Below, piece by piece: positions 4,968-5,965 of a stretch of DNA of 5,965 nt (positions are counted from its first letter, which is position 1; every line of letters begins with the position of its first letter). Where the stretch lies: positions 1 to 5,965 of the forward strand of contig JAGBSR010000072.1 in the NCBI GenBank assembly GCA_017631745.1. The letters run 5' to 3'. A program made the position numbers and the translations under genes. This stretch comes from Clostridia bacterium (GTDB taxonomy: Bacteria; Bacillota; Clostridia; Oscillospirales; Acutalibacteraceae). The notes beneath the pieces are model-generated. The model was not told where the DNA came from, searched no databases, and saw only the letters and a list, made by a program, of their open reading frames with translations.

Positions 4968-5965
4968 AATGTAACACCGTCCTTGAAGATTGCAATTTCT
5001 CTTGAACCGCATTTTTCGTTGTTAGTCTCTTTGCCGTTTGCTGTTTCTCTGATGAGACAAAGCAACTCGTCAGCAATTTCATCTTTCTCAAATCCGTAAG
5101 CTGAGAAGTCAATCCAATGGGGCTTTTTGCCTGAGATATTGTTGTTTGAAGCGATTTTCACTGTGGGTACAGCACCGCCGAGCGGTGTACCTCTGCCTGT
5201 GGTGAAAAGCACCATATGGCAGCCTGCCGCTGAAAGATTAGTGATAGACACAATATCATTGCCGGGGCCGTTTAAAAGGCTGAGACCCGGTTTATTTACT
5301 GTGTCGCCATAATTGAGGACATCAACAATAGGCGCTTTACCGCCCTTCTGCACACAACCGAGTGACTTCTCTTCGAGGGTTGTGATACCGCCCTCTTTGT
5401 TGCCCGGTGACGGATTTTCAGATACGGGCTCGCCGTGGTTTCTGAAATACTCCTTGAAGTTATTGATAAGAGCAACGCTTTTATCGAAAACCTCTTTATT
5501 TACACATCTTTCAAAAAGTACAAGCTCAGCGCCGAACATTTCAGGGACCTCTGTGAGCACGCAAGAAGCACCCATTGCACAGAGCTTATCCGTTACAAGA
5601 CCCACAACTGAGTTTGCAGTAATACCCGAATAACCGTCTGAGCCGCCGCACTTAAGACCTATCTTAAGCTTAGATGCACTGACCTTTTCGCGCTTATCCT
5701 TTGAGGCAACTGCCTTTAACTCTTCAATAATTTTTACGCCCTCAGCAATTTCATCTTCGCAGTCCTGAGCATTGAGAAACTTTACTCTCTCCTCATTCCA
5801 ACTGCCGAGAACCTCTTTCATTTCGCCGATGTTGTTGTTTTCACAGCCGAGACCGAGTACGAGAACGCCACCTGCATTAGGGTGGTTAATAAGACCCTTG
5901 AGAATGAGCTGAGTTGTTTTATGGTCACCTCCGAGCTGACTGCAGCCGTAAGGATGTGAGTAGCA
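4964..5965 (-). CDS. UxaA-family sugar-acid dehydratase, large/C-terminal part (partial)
   Basis: The frame is open from the right edge to the TGA at 4964-4966, giving 333 residues of a gene whose start is outside the window. The family (altronate/galactarate/fuconate dehydratases) removes water from a sugar acid to give a 2-keto-3-deoxy acid, using a metal centre. Diagnostic blocks are HPYGCSQLGGDH at the edge, GVLVLGLGCENN (about 5840-5875), LKCGGSDGYSGITAN (about 5610-5655), VPEMFGAEL, GNKEGGITTLEEKSLG, TTGRGTPLGGAVPTVKIASN (about 5143-5202), and the typical ending REIAIFKDGVTL. Conserved Cys in GCSQ, LGCENN and LKCGGSD are likely metal-site residues. The internal ATG at 5821 is not the start. 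Whether a SAF-type small domain is fused or encoded separately upstream cannot be seen. It is translationally coupled to the amidohydrolase gene. Confidence 0.93.
   Translation of the reverse strand, partial: CYSHPYGCSQLGGDHKTTQLILKGLINHPNAGGVLVLGLGCENNNIGEMKEVLGSWNEERVKFLNAQDCEDEIAEGVKIIEELKAVASKDKREKVSASKLKIGLKCGGSDGYSGITANSVVGLVTDKLCAMGASCVLTEVPEMFGAELVLFERCVNKEVFDKSVALINNFKEYFRNHGEPVSENPSPGNKEGGITTLEEKSLGCVQKGGKAPIVDVLNYGDTVNKPGLSLLNGPGNDIVSITNLSAAGCHMVLFTTGRGTPLGGAVPTVKIASNNNISGKKPHWIDFSAYGFEKDEIADELLCLIRETANGKETNNEKCGSREIAIFKDGVTL

Noticed and set aside
5127..5633. Two + strand open frames (61 and 106 residues) inside the UxaA gene
   Set aside because: Antisense to a strongly conserved dehydratase; Ser/Pro-rich translations are typical of reverse-strand shadows.

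Overview
The window looks like a chromosomal segment of an anaerobic low-to-moderate GC Firmicute, most likely a gut-type Clostridia (Oscillospiraceae/Ruminococcaceae-like). The evidence is strong AGGAG-type ribosome sites, sigma-A-type promoters, a DUF896 (YnzC-type) protein, an ArsC/Spx-family protein and the overall codon use. This placement is an inference from gene content; no rRNA or other taxonomic marker is present. No mobile element, CRISPR array, tRNA or rRNA was seen, and no gene-free stretch exceeds 300 bases.

Left part (1-1120): the 3' end of a cofactor-independent phosphoglycerate mutase gene (gpmI, glycolysis, + strand) converges on thiN (thiamine pyrophosphokinase, - strand). 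The 121-base gap between them holds two structures: a hairpin pair at 277-322 that does not look like a terminator, and a bidirectional intrinsic terminator at 335-364. thiN then diverges from a + strand operon, and the 126-base divergent region carries two well-formed back-to-back promoters.

Middle (1121-4061, + strand): a compact operon of an ArsC/Spx-family thioredoxin-fold protein, a DUF896 protein, a PfkB-family sugar kinase and a Cof-type HAD phosphatase. Joints are tight: a 1-base stop/start overlap, then 12 and 10 bases, with ribosome sites laid over the preceding stop codons. A small lipoprotein of unknown function follows after 34 bases. A perfect hairpin at 4060-4086 closes the unit and faces the convergent genes to the right.

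Right part (4092-5965, - strand): the last two genes of an operon entering from beyond the right edge. They are a UxaA-family sugar-acid dehydratase (large or C-terminal part, N-terminus outside the window) and an amidohydrolase-2 family protein, coupled by an ATGA overlap. A lactonase-like hydrolase followed by a sugar-acid dehydratase fits a non-phosphorylating sugar oxidation route (lactone to aldonate to 2-keto-3-deoxy acid), as in the Campylobacter jejuni fucose locus. The actual substrate cannot be read from this window.

Overall this is mostly ordinary metabolic chromosome. The points most worth checking are the coupled dehydratase/hydrolase pair, altered key residues in the HAD and PfkB proteins, the hairpin element downstream of gpmI, and the orphan lipoprotein.
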